Assembly: GCA_938016505.1 (NCBI GenBank)
Contig: CALLWN010000043.1
Location: forward strand, 1-9,334
Direction of reading: 5' to 3'
Length of the DNA stretch: 9,334 nt
From: an uncultured Sphingomonadaceae bacterium
Lineage (GTDB): Bacteria; Pseudomonadota; Alphaproteobacteria; Sphingomonadales; Sphingomonadaceae
The notes below the pieces were generated by a model. It was not told where the DNA came from and did not search any database. It saw nothing but the letters and a program-made list of their open reading frames with translations. Of this stretch, positions 7,721-9,334 are shown piece by piece; the stretch's first letter is position 1; each line of letters opens with the position of its first letter. The translations under genes and the position numbers were made by a program.

Positions 7721-8883
7721 GCCGGCTGGGCCCTGAGATAGGGCGAGGCCTGGACATGGCGGTTGCGCCTTGTAAGCGCGAGCAGCAGCCCCATGCCGAG
7801 CGCGGTTGCAAGGTAGGAGGAGCCGCCATGGGAGATGAAGGGCAGCGTCATGCCCTTGGACGGTGCGAGTGCGAGATTGACGCTCATGTTGATGAAGGCC
7901 TGGCCTGCGAACTGGACCACGAGACCGGCCCCCGCGAGGAGGGTGAAGGGGTCATCTTCCTCCACAAGTTGTAGAACAACCCGGAGTATAATCACCAGAT
8001 ATAGTAGGGCAAGCGCGAAACAGGCGATCGCGCCGAACTCCTCGCCGATGACGGCGAAGATGTAGTCGGTGTGGGCCTCGGGCAGGCGGAACTTGGCGGT
8101 GCCGTCGCCGGGGCCGGTGCCGAACAGGCCGCCGGAGCGGAAGCAGTCGAGCGCGCGGTCGACCTGGTAGGTGTCGCCCTCGCCGAACAGGTGGCCGTCG
8201 ATCCGGCGGGCGACATGGGGGTTGGTGACATAGGCGAGCGCCAGGCCGACAAGGCCGAGCCCGACCGCGCCCGCGACGAGGAGGAGGGGCATGCCGGCGA
8301 GCGCGGCCATGGCAAGCCAGACGGCGGTGACGAGCGCGGTCTGGCCGAAATCGGGCTGGAGGACGAGGAGGAGGATGACGAGGAGCAGGCTCGCCGCCGA
8401 CAGCGGGATGACCGGGAGCGACGGATCGTCGAAGCGGGCGGCGAGGAGCCAGGCTGTCGCCACGACGAACAGCGGCTTCAGCAGTTCGATGGGCTGGAAC
8501 TGGAAGCCCGGGAGCTGGATCCAGCGGGTCGCGCCATTCACTTCGGCGCCGACGAAGGGGACGGCGGCGAGGGCGGCGAGCGCGGCAAGGCAGCCGGCGA
8601 GGGCGAGCCGCCTTGCAGCGCGCTTCTCGAGCATCGAGACGCCGAGCATGACGACGAGGCCGAGCGCTGCCCAGACCAGCTGGCGTTCGAGGAAGTGGAG
8701 CGGGGGGAGCCGCGTCACCGCGTCGGAGAGGCGCAGCGCAGCCGCCGGCGAGGCTGCGGCAACCGCGATGAGGCCGAAGCCCATCAGGGCGAGCAGGAGG
8801 AAGAGGAGCGGGCGATCGACCGTCCAGAACCAGCGGGCGAGGAAGGAGCGGTCGGCCCGGCCGAGGCGGAACAGCTCAAGCAC
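7717..8883 (-). CDS. ftsW: Septal peptidoglycan glycosyltransferase FtsW (SEDS family)
   Basis: FtsW is the polytopic SEDS-family polymerase that, with its partner FtsI, polymerises lipid II at the septum. The 388-aa product has about ten hydrophobic segments from residue 25 onward. Conserved stretches are EVNGATRWI (114-122), QPDFGQ (176-181), LFGEGDTYQ (232-240), and EAHTDYIFAVIGEEFG (269-284) with the catalytic aspartate D273. Near the end is KGMTLPFISHGGSS (343-356), where most relatives have SYGGSS. The start is the GTG at 8883, which overlaps the murD stop by 8 nt. No better start codon lies between it and the first membrane segment, and upstream in-frame ATGs lie within murD and add sequence that looks like out-of-frame murD. 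Codons 293-306 are unusually AT-rich and rare for this genome (see findings). RodA is the main alternative, but the dcw position and motifs favour FtsW. Confidence 0.97.
   Translation of the reverse strand: MLELFRLGRADRSFLARWFWTVDRPLLFLLLALMGFGLIAVAAASPAAALRLSDAVTRLPPLHFLERQLVWAALGLVVMLGVSMLEKRAARRLALAGCLAALAALAAVPFVGAEVNGATRWIQLPGFQFQPIELLKPLFVVATAWLLAARFDDPSLPVIPLSAASLLLVILLLVLQPDFGQTALVTAVWLAMAALAGMPLLLVAGAVGLGLVGLALAYVTNPHVARRIDGHLFGEGDTYQVDRALDCFRSGGLFGTGPGDGTAKFRLPEAHTDYIFAVIGEEFGAIACFALALLYLVIILRVVLQLVEEDDPFTLLAGAGLVVQFAGQAFINMSVNLALAPSKGMTLPFISHGGSSYLATALGMGLLLALTRRNRHVQASPYLRAQPA
7985..8012 (-). promoter_or_regulatory. Possible internal promoter within ftsW, reading towards murG
   Basis: On the minus strand TTGCCC (8012-8007, 4 of 6 matches to the -35 consensus) is followed after 16 nt by TATACT (7990-7985, 5 of 6 to the -10 consensus). 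It lies in the only clearly AT-rich stretch of the window. Transcription from it would start inside ftsW, about 260 bases upstream of murG, and cover murG to ftsZ. The match may instead be a by-product of the rare-codon patch. There is no direct evidence of activity, and the alphaproteobacterial housekeeping consensus differs somewhat from that of E. coli. Confidence 0.25.
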
Positions 8884-9334
8884 CGGCGCGGCCCCCGAGG
8901 GCGGCGACCGCAGCCCGGAAGGCTTCGCCGCGGGCGGCATAGTCGCGGAACTGGTCGAAGCTGGCGCAGGCGGGCGACAGCAGCACCGTCTCGCCCGGTT
9001 GTGCCGCGGCGGCGGCATCGGCCACGGCCTGTGCGACCGTGCCCGAGCGGACGATGCGGACATGGGGGGCGAGGATCTCGGCGAAGCGGGACGCAGCCTC
9101 GCCGACGAGATAGGCGGCGCGGACATTGCCGAGATGGGGCAGGCAGACATCGAGATCGTCGGTCTTGGCCTGGCCGCCGGCGATCCAGTGGGTGCCGGGA
9201 AAGGCCTGGAGCGCGGGCGCCGCGCTCTCGGGGTTGGTGGCCTTGCTGTCGTTGACGAAGCGCACTCCTGCCACGGTCGCCACCACCTCGAGCCGGTGGG
9301 GAAGCCCGGGGTAGCTGGAAAGGCCGGCCTCGAT
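8876..9334 (-). CDS. murD: UDP-N-acetylmuramoylalanine--D-glutamate ligase (MurD), C-terminal part
   Basis: MurD adds D-glutamate to UDP-MurNAc-L-Ala in the cytoplasm. Only the last 152 residues are in the window. The frame is open from the right edge, so roughly 290 N-terminal residues, including the ATP-binding P-loop, are missing. The fragment starts in the region before the C-terminal domain (GLPHRLE, visible residues 10-16) and continues with the MurD signature NDSKATN (28-34). WIAGGQAKTDDL is the usual GG-K-D motif, and the C-terminal block LLSPACASFDQFRDYAARG is typical of MurD and distinguishes it from MurC, MurE and MurF. A GTG at 9286 could be mistaken for a start, but the conserved GLPHR motif lies upstream of it in frame. 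The stop TGA at 8876-8878 lies inside the start of ftsW (8-nt overlap), so the two are translationally coupled. Confidence 0.96.
   Translation of the reverse strand: MEAGLSSYPGLPHRLEVVATVAGVRFVNDSKATNPESAAPALQAFPGTHWIAGGQAKTDDLDVCLPHLGNVRAAYLVGEAASRFAEILAPHVRIVRSGTVAQAVADAAAAAQPGETVLLSPACASFDQFRDYAARGEAFRAAVAALGGRAGA

Noticed and set aside
8071..9255. Plus-strand open frame of 394 codons opposite ftsW and murD
   Set aside because: Highly charged Glu/Gly/Arg-rich product with no family features. It is the complement of hydrophobic FtsW codons.
1..9334. A hidden novel system, mobile element, RNA gene or CRISPR array
   Set aside because: Every base except 18 falls within a recognised dcw gene in standard order. 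No repeats, transposase, tRNA-like folds or foreign genes are seen.

Overview
The window is a GC-rich (roughly 70% or more G+C by eye) chromosomal segment from an alphaproteobacterium. It carries the central and distal part of a division and cell wall (dcw) cluster. Several proteins, especially FtsW, Ddl and MurC, resemble my recollection of Sphingomonadales (Sphingomonas/Erythrobacter-type) sequences. That placement is from memory, not from an alignment.

All genes are on the minus strand, so transcription runs from right to left. In transcription order they are murD (C-terminal part only, running off the right edge), ftsW, murG, murC, murB, ddl, ftsQ, ftsA and ftsZ (running off the left edge inside its C-terminal linker). 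This is the usual proteobacterial dcw order. There is no gap longer than 18 bases between genes: seven of the eight junctions overlap by 1 to 10 nt, and only ftsA-ftsZ has a short spacer, which carries a good Shine-Dalgarno sequence. The layout implies one polycistronic unit with strong translational coupling.

Functionally, MurC, MurB and MurD act in the cytoplasmic steps that make UDP-MurNAc-peptide, and Ddl supplies D-Ala-D-Ala. MurG makes lipid II, and FtsW polymerises it at the septum. FtsQ, FtsA and FtsZ are the divisome scaffold, membrane tether and cytoskeletal ring. murE, murF and mraY are not in the window and presumably lie upstream of murD.

I see no tRNA, rRNA, CRISPR, insertion sequence, terminator or attachment site, and no gene foreign to the cluster. 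All long plus-strand open frames are antisense shadows of these genes. I found no new biological system. The most unusual local signal is a short AT-rich, rare-codon island inside ftsW (about 7960-8012) that contains promoter-like hexamers reading towards murG.
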